In this document: piece after piece, positions 1 to 10,794 of the stretch
Numbering within the stretch: the first letter of the stretch is position 1
Layout of the letters: each line of letters opens with the position of its first letter
NCBI GenBank assembly: GCA_002786025.1
Contig: NHNW01000072.1
Span: 114,587 to 178,586, forward strand
Length of the DNA stretch: 64,000 nt
Direction: 5' to 3'
From: Zasmidium citrigriseum
Lineage: Eukaryota; Ascomycota; Dothideomycetes; Mycosphaerellales; Mycosphaerellaceae
The notes under the pieces: model-generated
The model's database searches: none
What the model saw: the letters and a program-made list of their open reading frames with translations, nothing else
Told to the model about the DNA's origin: nothing
Translations under genes and position numbers: made by a program

Positions 1-3000
1 AGCTTCGTAAATACGTAATAGATAGACTAAAAGCTAGAATGTTTAAGCGCTATATAGCTATAAATAAAGAACTTTTAAGATAGAATACCGCCTTAGTTAT
101 CGTCGATAAACCTAGAGAGAGAGAACTACGCCTAACGTTTAACTATTACTTCGTAGCCGAGGAGCTACCTAGTACCTAAATATAACTTATCTAGGCCTAT
201 AAAGAGTTTATAGCCGACCTATAATAGAAGGTTACTAGTAAGTTCGATTTAAAGAATACCTACTAGACTATTAAGATTTATCTAAGTAATAGATACTACC
301 TTACTTTCTTTATACCTAGCCTTAGCTAACTATAACCGATACGAATAGCTTAAGGGGTAAAGAGTAGCCTATATACTATAAACGAGTTCTACGCTATCTC
401 CTTTAGTCCTATTCCTAAGCCTAACCCTAAACCTTTACTCTTATACGCTAAGTAGCTAGATTAGATACTATATATAATATACTATATTAACGATATACTA
501 GTAGCGTACGATAACTAGGAGAAGTACTAGAACTTCCTTAGCTAATACCTATTCCCTCGCCTAGACTAGGCTATAATACGTATATCCTTTAAGAAGATAG
601 AGATTAGTATAGATAAGATCCTAGTACTAGGTAACTAGTACGAGGCTAGAGGTTTATAAACTATAAAGCTAGAAAGGATCTAGAAGGTTCTAGAGTTCCC
701 TATACTAGGTATACTATTAGATATTCGTAAGCTACTTAGCGTTACTAATACTACGAGGGAATATATTAAGAACTACGAAGAGAGCGTATAGCTACTTTAA
801 GGACTAATAAAGGACGATATTAAGTAGATCTAGACGTAGAATTATTAACTTTCCTTCGACCTAGTCCGAGAATTAGTCGCCGCTATAGTAATAAAGTATA
901 GATACGATAGTAACGAAGCTATAGAAATATATAGCGATACCTTAAGCTATAGAGCTAGCTACTTTATCCGCTAGTAATAAGAGGTATAAGGTCGATAGCG
1001 ATAGGTACTAATTCTCTATAATAGCTTTACCTTTAATAAGACCTAACGTAACTACGGTATATATAAGAGGGAGTTACTAGCTATCGTTATATTCGCTACT
1101 AAATATAAGTATATACTTAATAGGTAGAAGACTTCTATAATCTAGATAGACTATAAGCCGATTACTAGGTTTATTAACTTAGAAACTATAGAAGATATCT
1201 ATACCCGCTAGTAATAAGTCCTCTAAGAACTTAATATCCGTATTAACTTTATTAAGGGTAAGAGGAACGTAGTAGTAGACGGCCTATTACGAACAATCTT
1301 TCTAGGCGATTATATAGAAGATAGCGAGGTAGTAAGGTAGCTAGTAAACGAGCTAGATCTCTATAAGGACTAGAGGGATATAAAGTAATAGATTTAGAAA
1401 GATAGTAAAAGCGAGTACGAGGACGTATTCTATAACTTATTATCTAAGAGGGAGAAGGAGGAGTATAAGGCCGGGGCTAGAGTAGGCGCTTATACTACTA
1501 TAGAAGTCTTACTTATTAATACGACGAACCTATAGCTAAAGGTAGCTATTAGCTATAGTAGCTACGGAACTCGTATAACGCTAGACTACCCTTACTATAG
1601 CCGAATAGCGAACGATAAGAAGCTACTAGACTAGAAGACGTTCGAATTACTAAAGGAGCCGCTAGAGTAGATTACTACTAAGAGCTTATTACTAGAAACT
1701 AAGATATAATACCTATACTAACTAGACGTAGAGAGACGAGCCTACTAGTACGGAGATTATACTTACGACTACTATAAGGCTACCCTCTAAGGCCTAATAC
1801 CTACTAAGATATAGAAGATACTAGATATTTAGGAATAGTAGTATAGCGATATTATTAGATATCTCTAATACTAGTAGATTTCTTAATACTAGACGAAGAC
1901 GTACCGCTTAGCTTTTAAGAAGAAAGTTAGCTTATATCGCTACTACTAGGCTATATATACCCTACTAAAGAGAAACTATATAGTATAGGTAGGTTAGAAG
2001 GAAATCTAGATATAGTACCTTACGCTAGATTAAGTCGCTAGCGTACTTCGATAAGTTTATAATAACGCTAGTTACTTTAGCCTACGAATTATCTACTATA
2101 AGCTCTACGTATAGGTCTAGTAGCCTACTATAATAAAAGATATCTACGATTATATTAAAGGATATATCTATTATAGCCTATAGCTACCTAGCTATAAATA
2201 CGAGCCTCTTTAACTATTATTAGTCCTATACCCCTATAAGGTTCTTTAGATAGATTTAATAGGCCCGTTTCTAGAGATTAAGGAAGGAAGAGTATAGTAC
2301 TAGTACCTCCTCGTAATAGTTAACGTATTTACCTACTTTAGTAAGATTAAGCCCCTTCTAGACTAATATTTAGAAACTATATTAGTAGCCGTAAAGCGGA
2401 ATATCGAGCGTAATATCCGACTCGTTACGCTCTTCTACAACCCTAGATCTAAATATACTATAATTAAAGCGTACCTAGTAGAGATTAGAGTATATAACCG
2501 ACTAGTACTAATAGGTATAAAGAACCTTACGGGTATAGTTAAGAACCTTAATAGGGTTATTCGACGCTACCTAGAGCGTAGATCTACGACCCTTACTATC
2601 GATAAGAATAGTTACCTAGTAAATACTCTAACTAACTAGTACTAAGATATATCTTAGGTAATAAGCTATACTAATTAGAGATATATTAAAGGCCTAGGAT
2701 TCTTACTAGCTAAAATTAAGATAGCTATTATACTATAAGAATTACTATACTACTCGTCGCTCTATAAGTAGTATCTAATTAACGCTCTAAAATCTAACTT
2801 TAAATTAAACGATATATACCCTTACGCTATATAAGTCCTTAACTATTTTAGTAAGAGGTAGAAGATCTAGTAGGCTATTTAGAAGTAGTAGAAGCTATCG
2901 AAGGACTAGCGCTTAGCTCGATAGGAAGATCGCCTTACTATATACGCTTTATAATACTAGGTTAGGGAATTAGTCTTACTCTATAAATAGATACTATACT

Positions 3001-3535
3001 AGCCTAAGTTATAAGAACTATCCTAGATAGGGCTATTTCGAGTCCGTAGGAAGGTAGTCGATTCGTAGAACTCGTACGTCCTTAAGATATTAGAGAGTAG
3101 TAAGATTAGTAAGAAGAAGCTACTAGGTATCTACTATAGTAGTAACCTTAGACTATTTTATCTACGTAAAGGCTACCTAGCTACCTTCGATACTATCCTT
3201 AATATACTAAGGCTAATAACGCTTTATCCGACTAAGGTAGATAACAAATACCTAAACTAAATAAGGAAGCTAGCGGTAAGTAAGAAATAGTAGCTATTAG
3301 GCTATAGCGATATAACGATACTAGAGTATTACTTTCCTTTACTTCTATATACGTAATTTAATTACGCCGGCGAGCGTTAAGTAATAGCTTAGATTTAGAG
3401 ACTTAATATATAGAGAGTTATACGGTTCCTTCGGAGAAGAGATATAGATATAGCTACCGTTATAGGGCGTAGAGGTAGATAGATACCCTTCGAACTTGTT
3501 AATTAATAGAAGGCCGGCGAGCCTAGACATAGATA
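1..3535 (+). mobile_element. RIP-degraded Ty3/gypsy-type LTR retrotransposon (pol remnant)
   Basis: Forward-frame translation, broken by very many TAG/TAA stops, still shows polymerase landmarks in the order RT, RNase H, integrase. Around 478-510 there is a reverse-transcriptase box reading YINDILVA (family form YxDD, with D changed to N as expected for G-to-A). Around 1055-1170 a RELLAIV...KYKYIL...DYKPI stretch resembles RNase H. Around 2250-2350 IDLIGPFLEIKEG...LLVIVNVFTYFSKIKP resembles the integrase core. This order is that of Ty3/gypsy elements. CpA and TpG are nearly absent while CpG is kept, the signature of RIP: the first 120 bases hold no CpA, one TpG and six CpG. No LTR was identified and the element runs off the window start. 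Confidence 0.85.
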
Positions 3536-3603
3536 TCGCCTCTTAGGTAACCGAGACGGCTACTCAATACATGGGGAGTAGCAAAGGAGAGATGCCTCAG
3601 GCT

Positions 3604-4544
3604 CTATACAAGGCCAACTGGCCCGTGCGTGCGGCTGAGATAGCAACTTCGCTCTTTGCAACGTAGATAGCTTCTTCGAAGAACAACCCACCCATCTCTC
3701 TTACTTTCCTTGCAGTCCTGAAGTATACACAGAGCATCAATCCACACATAGCGAACGCCCAGCTCGCCAGCTACAGTCACACAGTCACGGAACGTCTCAG
3801 GGAGGTGGTTGATGTTGAATCCCATTTGCAGTTTGGTCAGATTGTCGCGCGTTGCCCGTAGTGCCGGTCCAGGGCCCCAACAATGGCTCAAGGCTATGAA
3901 GCGGCCGGTCGGCTGATGGTGTGCTGTGTCAACCACCCTCACCATCTCCGCACCCAGAGAATCCTCTCCTACAAGCAGTAGTCGCCTAGGGAACCAGTCT
4001 GGGACCTGATTTGCTCGACATTGGGCGTGCCTATTCACACAATTATACAAGCAGTCTTTCAGAAATTGCCACATGGACTCTTCTCCCGGGAACGGGGCAA
4101 CTTCGCGGAAGGCATCCGGGTCTCCAACACATCCTTCTAATACCCTACATGTGAGCACGACGGCCACAATCCACGGCATGTGAGTCACATACCTTGACTT
4201 GACAGAAGCTGAATGCCTTTGTCGAAGAACGCCGACTGCGTGGGGCAAACAATGAGCACTGCAGTGCTGCTTGTCTCGGCCATCATCTCCTCCAGATAGT
4301 CATCCAAGTGAGGAGAAGATTCCAAATCCAAGATCTCTGGCGTGAACGCCTGCAGTACCCGATGCATTACTTTGCATCGGAAACAATCCGATCTTGCTAC
4401 CGCATCGATCCATTCCCGCCTTGGTAGGATAAGCGTGTTGTGCTTGTGCTCACAATGTGGACGTAGGTCGTGGCAAAGTTGACAGGATATCTCCGTCCGA
4501 CAACCGCGACAGGAAGATGGATTATTGGCTTGGATCATCTCCAT
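3604..4544 (-). pseudogene. HET-domain (heterokaryon incompatibility) gene, 3' truncated
   Basis: ATG at 4544. The first exon has a Cys-rich N-terminus and the usual WIDAVARSDCFRC stretch before HET domains. A 56-nt intron (4137..4192, GTATGT donor, TTAG acceptor) joins in phase to the HET core: RFIALSHCWG, LPETFRDCVTVAGELG and RYVWIDALCILQD. HET proteins normally go on for several hundred residues with W..E...M..VYS; here the frame breaks directly after LCILQD. A neighbouring frame keeps about 25 plausible residues (FFEEAIYVAKSEVAISAA), then stops, and the RIP block begins about 70 bases further on. So the N-terminal half and the HET signature remain and the rest is lost. HET proteins trigger cell death on fusion of unlike hyphae; this copy is unlikely to work. 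Confidence 0.7.
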
Positions 4545-4863
4545 TCTGGCGTTTGCATATACTTGTCGTTGTTGAGCAATGGTTGAGTGAAGAAACGCTT
4601 CAGCCGCAGTGATATCGAGAATCTTGGCCTGTGGTACTACTCATGCGCCGAGTCTTTAGCACACTCGCTTAAGAGGTCGGGGAGGTGATGTGTCACCGGT
4701 TGATTGGATCGGTCGTGATAGAGCATCGTTAGGTATGGCGCCTTGGAGTCGAAGCAAACCCTCATTGAGAGCGGCCTTTGGTAGGAATTTGGCGAAAAGA
4801 CAAGACGATGTCTCCAGTCCGGATGATCAGATCGTACTGTCAAATGGGCTAATGTTCTGGTAA
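4545..4863. other. Intergenic, nothing recognised
   Basis: About 320 bases between the HET remnant and the transcription-factor remnant. A 68-codon minus-strand frame exists but has no recognisable motif. Confidence 0.4.
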
Positions 4864-5319
4864 TCAGTCAGTCCCACAAATGAGCTCGACTTGACCGGCC
4901 ATCTCCCCAGAATATTCGCCATAGCACGAAGCCTGAAGAGCAGAGACGGCTTGGTCGATGAACCATCGATGCTCGCAACACGAAGAATCAGTGATGGCGA
5001 TATGAGCCAGGCTTTGACACATAGTCACGGTCACTGCAAAGACCGTTGACTGGGAAGAGATTAGCCTGAGGGACTTGTATGTAGCGACGAGAGGACTTAA
5101 TCATACCAAGAAGTTCCATAGCGACTTCTCTTCTTTTCCTTCTCTCGCACGATCGATATCACGGATGATTTGTTTCGCAGCCTCCACGGACCCCCATCGA
5201 GAGGACGAGAATTGCGAGTCCCCGAAACTCCTCTGGAACCATCGCTTATGCAGCAGAAGTAGCAAGTGCGAAAGCACAATCCGGGCAGGCTTCGATCGTG
5301 GATACACCAGCCGCCACAC
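4864..5319 (-). pseudogene. C-terminal remnant of a fungal-specific transcription factor
   Basis: Two exons join in phase 0 across a 57-nt intron (5050..5106, donor GTATGA, acceptor CCCAG), giving about 131 residues ending at a TGA at 4864. The sequence has the pattern seen late in Zn2Cys6 regulators: LLLLLHKRWFQ, then a short loop, SVEAAKQIIRDID, then after the intron LSTVFAVTVTMCQSLAHIA. No Zn2Cys6 motif and no convincing exon was found upstream (5320-5640), so the DNA-binding half seems to be missing. The family assignment rests on overall pattern, not on a catalytic motif, and could be wrong. The clean intron argues that the gene was functional until recently. Confidence 0.4.
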
Positions 5320-5852
5320 ACCGATGGCAGGGCTCCCCTCGATCGCATCGCTGTCGTCGCATGGAGCATCTCGTACATGTCTTCCGCTCTTCTGGCATCT
5401 CGTGGCGCGATGGAGAAATGAATGAATGATAAAATGGCGATGGTCAGAGTTATGCAGCCGAAGACCGGAGGCTGGGTAAACTTTCTACAGTCGCCCTGAA
5501 GAAGAAGAAAGCCTTATGTGAGCGTGTCGTTACATGTGTGGGTGCAGGTAAGGTGATGAACGAAGGAATGACAGGTAAACATACCGTATGTCGTCTGATA
5601 GCTCCTTCCAGAAGAGCCCACGGCCGGGAAATGTGAAATGTGAAATGTGAGCTGAAGGATCAGCCTTGCCCAAGGCCTCTTCGTTCGCAGGAAGATGCAT
5701 CTGAATACTGTAAGCATCGAAGTGGCTGCCATGAATACGTGGCCTACCAAACCAGAATTCACATACCTCTTCGCCGACCTTCCACCCGCCACCCCAAACA
5801 AACACCCTGCTCTCCAAACCCATCTTCCCTCACAACACAACCACCAACCAAA
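5320..5852. other. Intergenic / upstream region of the PHD gene
   Basis: About 530 bases. Long frames occur on both strands but are low-complexity or overlapping, with no motif. The last ~100 bases are C/A-rich and poor in G, typical of a fungal 5' leader before the ATG at 5853. Confidence 0.4.
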
Positions 5853-6797
5853 ATGCCAACCCTCACCGGCATAACCGCCCACCTCACAATCAACTCCACC
5901 GCCCTACCCGAATACCCCGACCGCACCCCAAACCAAGAACCGCAAACCAGCACCAGCTACATCGCCGCCCTCTCAAACAAGCTCTTCACCATCTACCTCC
6001 GCATCCCCACCTCCAGCCCCGCGCTCCTCTTCAAAGTCTGCAAAAACGGGAAATATGTCACGCAAAAATCACACACGCCCCGTGATGGCGAGAAAGTGTA
6101 CATCCAGTCCGAGCAACTAAAATTCCCGTACGTCGTCGAAGACACCAACACCAACGAGCCAGGCGATGCGCAGCAATGGGAGGACAGCGAAGTGGTGCTG
6201 CAGATCTGTCATGCGAAGGTCGTGGAGCCGGCGGGGGAGGATGCGACGGCGGGACGAGTCGAGGCGCTGAAGGGGACGGAGCATGTCTTTGCGATCACGT
6301 GGAAGTATCGGCCGCTGGTGGTTTTGAAGGGGATCGTGGCGCCACGGTTGCCGGATAGTGTGTTGGGTCTACCGCCGGAGCCGGATGAAGAGATGCTGAA
6401 GAGGATGGCGCGGCAGGGGCCTTTCACGTACCGATCGCCGCCACCACTAGGAGTCTCCTCTTCCTCCTCCTCCACTACACCAGCGCCCCAGCCTCCAGGA
6501 CCGAAAGACCACCCCGCCGACCACGCCTGGAAATCCTCGACCCGCAGCGAACTCTGGTGCACGTGTCGCAAGGTGCGCAGAAATGAAGTGGCCATCACGT
6601 GCGATAATGACGACTGCGAGATTCAGACGTATCATCTGGGCTGTTTGGGATTGGAGAGCGTGCCGAAGAGTGCGACGTGGTTGTGTCCGAGATGTAGACT
6701 GCTGCCTGTGAGTGAGCTGAGGATGGAGGGACAGACGGAGGGATTGGGACCGTTTGATGAGGCGTGGATTGGGAAGAGGTGGGGGGAGTGGTTTTGA
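5853..6797 (+). CDS. PHD-finger protein with N-terminal DUF7918-like domain
   Basis: Single exon, 314 aa from the ATG at 5853, which follows a CA-rich leader (the frame stays open upstream, but codon use there is unlike coding sequence). The N-terminal ~130 residues (ITAHLTIN...LPEYPDRTP, then SYIAALSNKLFTIYLRI) look like the fungal DUF7918-type domain that reappears at 58.3 and 59.7 kb. A Ser/Pro-rich linker follows (about residues 205-230). Near the C-terminus is a C4HC3 PHD finger: WCTCRK...ITCDNDDCE...YHLGCLGL...WLCPRC. PHD fingers usually read histone H3 tails, so a chromatin role in the nucleus is likely. The gene ends 147 bases from the convergent bL17m gene. Confidence 0.75.
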   Translation: MPTLTGITAHLTINSTALPEYPDRTPNQEPQTSTSYIAALSNKLFTIYLRIPTSSPALLFKVCKNGKYVTQKSHTPRDGEKVYIQSEQLKFPYVVEDTNTNEPGDAQQWEDSEVVLQICHAKVVEPAGEDATAGRVEALKGTEHVFAITWKYRPLVVLKGIVAPRLPDSVLGLPPEPDEEMLKRMARQGPFTYRSPPPLGVSSSSSSTTPAPQPPGPKDHPADHAWKSSTRSELWCTCRKVRRNEVAITCDNDDCEIQTYHLGCLGLESVPKSATWLCPRCRLLPVSELRMEGQTEGLGPFDEAWIGKRWGEWF

Positions 6798-6944
6798 TGG
6801 TGGAGAAATGCATCTTGGGGAGTCTTGATTCTTGTCTCAGCTCTTGTTCACTGTAGAGGAAGAGACACTCACATTCAGATATCAACTCCCTTTCTTAAAC
6901 CATAAAAAGCCTCTATTATCTTTACAGGGGTATCTTCATCTTCT

Positions 6945-7620
6945 TTATCGACTCTGCTCCAACTTAGGATAAACCCTCCTCTTCCCCACCTCCTCAACCC
7001 CCTCATCCCCCTCCCTCATCAACCTCTCAAACCTGCCCACCAAAGTCTCCAAATCCCGCTCCCCACCCTTCCGAAACCTCGTCACCTTCATCACATTATG
7101 CGCCGTCATATCATTCATCTCAAAAGCCCTCTCTTCCTCCTCGGCCTTCCTCTTCGCGTGCGCGATCGTGCGTGCTGTGAGTGCCATGCGCATGTCCTTG
7201 GGCCCGTCGACGAGTTCGAGGATGGCGGAGGGCGCTTGGTCTTCTTTTTCGGGTTCGATGCGCAGGACGCGCGTGTAGCCGCCTGGGCGTTCGGCGTAGC
7301 GGGTGCGGAGGGTGTTGAAGAGTTTGTGCATGTGTCGATGGGGGTTCTATCAAAGTATCAGCTTTTCTGCCCTTTCTCGCCGTATCTTTTGCGTATTTCC
7401 TTACGAATAATATGGCCCTCGCGCCCGTCTGACTCGCGTTCGTATTCCTCTTTCCCAAGGTTATCAGTTTCTCCGCCAGTCGCTGGGCTTCTTTCGCTTT
7501 ATGCCATGTCGTCGTGATGGATTCGTGCTGGATCAGCGATGTGACGAGATTTCGGAGGAGAGCGCGACGGTGCGAGGATTTGCGAGAGAGGTGTCGGTAT
7601 TTGACGAGGCCGCCGGCCAT
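6945..7620 (-). CDS. MRPL8: Mitochondrial large-subunit ribosomal protein bL17m
   Basis: Two exons, 7405..7620 and 6945..7346, with a 58-nt phase-0 intron (7347..7404). The start ATG at 7620 gives [19 protein letters not shown], the conserved bL17 N-terminus (an upstream in-frame ATG at 7764 would add a non-conserved Pro-rich stretch). Further bL17 landmarks are [26 protein letters not shown] and, after the intron, [21 protein letters not shown]. The C-terminal ~90 residues are a fungal mitochondrial extension. The protein belongs to the large mitoribosomal subunit. The 5' end is 195 bases from the divergently transcribed Mic12 gene, so two mitochondrial genes share a promoter region. Confidence 0.93.
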
Positions 7621-7815
7621 TTTGCTTAATCGGAGTGAATGAATTGATGGAGAGCGAGTTGGTGGTGGTCTGGGTGATGTTGGAGGTTCATGCGGCCCGC
7701 TTCTCCTTTGGGATTCGAAACCTGAGGCAGAAACATTGGGGTGCAGCGGTGCAACTGACCTCATCGCCGACGTTCAACGACCAACAACACACAATCCGCC
7801 TATGAAACTCGCGAC

Positions 7816-8305
7816 ATGGGCTTCACATCCGGCCTGGTACGTCAATCAAATCCCCATCAATATAATACTCCACTAACAATCAATCCAGCTCGGCGGCTTC
7901 ACCCTAACCGCCTCCCTCCTCTACCTGTCCACAACCCTCCACCGCCAAACACGCATCCACCAAGCCGCCCTCCTGCACCAACAATCGCTCCTCCTGCACA
8001 ACATCGTCGAGCCACTCCCACCATCACCACCCGCACCGGCGCGCGAAGTCCCCGCCGGACTGTGGGAAACCGCGAAAGACAAATGGAACGCGGAGCTGGA
8101 GAACAATGTCCGGAAACTTTGGAGTACGGATTGGAGGGCTGTGAGGGAGAGTGCCGAGGAGAGTGTTAGTGCGCTTTGGAGGAGGGCTTTTGTGGGGGCG
8201 AGGGAGGGGGTGGATGTTGCTGGGAAGAAGGTTGAGGAGGGGTTGGATGTTGCGGGCGTGAAGGCGAGGGAGGGGGTCGAGAAGGCGAGGCAGAGTTTGA
8301 AGTGA
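7816..8305 (+). CDS. MIC12: MICOS complex subunit Mic12
   Basis: Two exons, 7816..7836 and 7889..8305, separated by a 52-nt intron after codon 7; 145 aa. The very short first exon codes MGFTSGL and the second starts LGGFTLTASLLYLSTTLHRQ, one hydrophobic segment typical of Mic12. REVPAGLWETAKDKWNAELE follows, then a C-terminal helical region with repeated VDVAGKKVEEGLDVAG-like segments. Mic12 is an inner-membrane subunit that helps form crista junctions. Gene-finding programs easily miss it because the first exon is only 21 bases. It is divergent from bL17m, which suggests coordinated mitochondrial expression (inference). Confidence 0.88.
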
Positions 8306-9793
8306 GATGGGATGGAACGGAAGGAGGGAGCGAGGGATGATAGGTGACGGTGAGAGGGAGGGGTTTATTCTGTGTTCGATACCACTGCGTACAAGCGATT
8401 CTATTCTATGCGACCGGACGATGCCTGTTACGTCTCACCGGAGGAGTCTAGGCCGGACTGTATACCAATTGCGAGGATTTCACCGACTGTCAAGTCTGCA
8501 GATAGTCCATCAAAGACGAGAGTGGAAAATTATAGAATGTGCTAGCCGCACAGCTCGAACACATTGGATACCACACCATCGCACACAGCCGACGACCTTC
8601 ATTCCGAATGCCGAGGGACGGCAACATTGTGCACGGGAAAATCTCGAAAAAGACCCATGATGAACTTCTGGAGGGCGGGCAAGCCTCAATCCTCTGCGGA
8701 CTCAGCTGCCTCGTTTCTCATAAAATGGGTCGAAATGCCAACGGAAAACAGACAAGCAGTAATAGAACGATCCCCGTGACCTCATCTGACTTACGTATGC
8801 TGAGAGTCCCCGTGCGAAGCTTAGACGACATAGTCATTGACGAGATACCACTCCATCTCCAATCTTGGCAGTGCGCTCGAAATCACCTACACCCCGTCCT
8901 TCCGCTCCATCTCCTCCTATAGCGAGCCAACATCGGCTCACCTATGCGCAGCCAATAGAGAAATTCGAGAAATCCCTTTCCGCCTATAGCTGGTAACTTT
9001 CCTGCGTACCAGGTCCTCGGAACCGCGCAAACGTCCCAATCCGGCTAGCGCGAGCCTGACTTTGACTTCATGTGAAGATATGCAGGTGAACTTTGTTTCG
9101 ATGGCATATTGCAACGCTCTGGCTACTTTGAAAAGTAGTCTATGTGCTTTGTCGTGGTGAGGAGAGGAGCCCCCCGTTCTCCGCTTGTTCCTAGCTGCTA
9201 TGGCCGTCGAGATCGAAATCTCTCACCTAGAGCCTGATTTCTCGATTTTCTGCGATTTCAGGTGGAGGGCGAAGGTGCCCTTTCTCACCAGGTGCAAAAT
9301 ACAGAAATTCAGGATTTTGAGTCGATCCATTCTCCTCTTCTCGGTGTCCTCTCCAGGTCGTCGACCGCTGTCTCGACCCCTTGGATCGTTGCTGACTTCC
9401 GGGGATGGAGGTGTTTCCACGTAGATGTGTTGGGAGGTGAGTTGCCTATACATGGCCTCTCATAGGGGCATTTGGATGTGTAAGAAGACTCACCTTGCTG
9501 ACTCTATCCCCAAGACCAGTAGGAACGCCTGTAGTAAGGAAGGGATGTTTGGATGTTTGGGAGGGCTGTGTATGTGGGAGATGCACACGGAGTGGAATAT
9601 CGTCCACTTGAGGGTATATAGCCTACGTCAGAGGTAGTCTAAAGGGTATACTCACACATTAACATCACATCACGTGCAGCGCTATTCACAGTACAGCCTT
9701 ACAACACCCAACGCTCAACAGCACAAGGTACCTTCACCTCCCTCTCGCTCCTCACCTAGCCATGATACTAACATCATTCACAGACCTCACATC
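8306..9793. other. Long intergenic region, no gene recognised
   Basis: Nearly 1.5 kb. Several open frames of 60-127 codons exist on both strands, overlapping each other and without motifs or convincing introns. The last part is the upstream region of the RING gene; a CA-rich leader begins around 9660 and contains a possible 5'-UTR intron (about 9727..9783, ending TTCACAG just before the ATG). Confidence 0.4.
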
Positions 9794-10675
9794 ATGCCTC
9801 TCCCGACCCGCTCTCGCTTCATCGCCTCTTTGGCCGCCCCATCGATCCCCCTTTCGGACGATTGGGAGTGTGTCATCTGCACGGAGAAAGCCTCGGGAAA
9901 TGTGGTGACAGCCCACCACAACCACGCCTTCTGCAGGCCCTGCCTCACGGCCTGGCTGCAGGACAACACCACCTGCCCCATGTGCAGAAGATCTCTCTGC
10001 ATCCCGGATCTTTTCCCCGTTACTGGACCTGTGATCCGTCGCCCGGACTCTCAGCTTCTGAGAGAGATCCAAACTCGAGATCGCTACGTCACGGAGCTCC
10101 ACCTCAATTCGAGGATCCGGGCTCTCTTGCCCTACACCCTCAAGAAGACGCTGCTGCGTCTCAGGCGCAGGTGGAATCTCTACATCCGCGGCTCGTTGAC
10201 GATGGATGTCGAGTATCACGACCCCTACACCATGACCCGGGATTCGGACGAAGAAATGGAAGAGGACGACGACAATTCCCCCCTCGTCCCTCTCCCCTCC
10301 CACCGTCTCGCTGCGGCGTTCTTCGCCCACTGGTTCACTCGTTTCCGCTTGGTCGAACAGCCTCAGACTCAACACCACCCACTCGCCACAGGCCTCCTTC
10401 TTGCCGTTCTCGGTGCTCTCAAGGATTGGCATGGCCAGCCGCGCTCACGACACAGCCTTGAAGTCATGATGAGGATTCGTCTCGGACGGGGATTTGATCA
10501 GCACTTTCCTCCGCAGCTGTATGGAAGGCCGGATGGGTGGGAGGAGTATCGGGAGGGCTTGGTTGAGATGTGTGGAAGCATTTTTGAGTGCTTGATTCAT
10601 GGTGCGGGGGGTTTGATGGACTACGAGGAGAGGGCTGTGAGAAGAGTCGAGGATCATAGTGTACTCTGGGAGTAA
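9794..10675 (+). CDS. RING-finger protein, probable E3 ubiquitin ligase
   Basis: Single coding exon, 293 aa from ATG 9794 (the frame is open upstream but lies in the leader). Residues about 25-70 hold the RING: WECVICTEK, then HHNHAFCRPCL, then DNTTCPMCRRSL. The ligand order is C-x2-C...H-x-H-x2-C-x2-C...C-x2-C, so the usual third Cys is a His. RING domains bind E2 enzymes, so ubiquitin ligase activity is likely. The rest is a helical region with an acidic patch (DSDEEMEEDDDN) and no recognised domain; substrates cannot be inferred. The short distance to the convergent P450 gene is ordinary. Confidence 0.75.
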   Translation: MPLPTRSRFIASLAAPSIPLSDDWECVICTEKASGNVVTAHHNHAFCRPCLTAWLQDNTTCPMCRRSLCIPDLFPVTGPVIRRPDSQLLREIQTRDRYVTELHLNSRIRALLPYTLKKTLLRLRRRWNLYIRGSLTMDVEYHDPYTMTRDSDEEMEEDDDNSPLVPLPSHRLAAAFFAHWFTRFRLVEQPQTQHHPLATGLLLAVLGALKDWHGQPRSRHSLEVMMRIRLGRGFDQHFPPQLYGRPDGWEEYREGLVEMCGSIFECLIHGAGGLMDYEERAVRRVEDHSVLWE

Positions 10676-10794
10676 GAGGTGGTGGAGGGAAGGCCAGATT
10701 GTGGGACGAGATTCTTGGGACTGCTTCGCGGATGTGTTGATATGTTGGTAAATTGACTTGTTCTTGGAGATTACGTTCTTTCTGACTCAATCCA

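Noticed and set aside
3345..3530. 61-codon minus-strand frame in the left RIP block
   Set aside because: Lies in RIP-mutated repeat DNA with extreme composition; not a gene.
4137..4192. Frameshift between the two exons of the left HET remnant
   Set aside because: Using the acceptor at TTAG (56-nt intron) instead of the earlier TGTAG restores the phase, so this junction is intact; the real break is further downstream.
8307..9453. Open frames of 60-127 codons downstream of Mic12
   Set aside because: They overlap in several frames, have no motifs and no splice-consistent extension.
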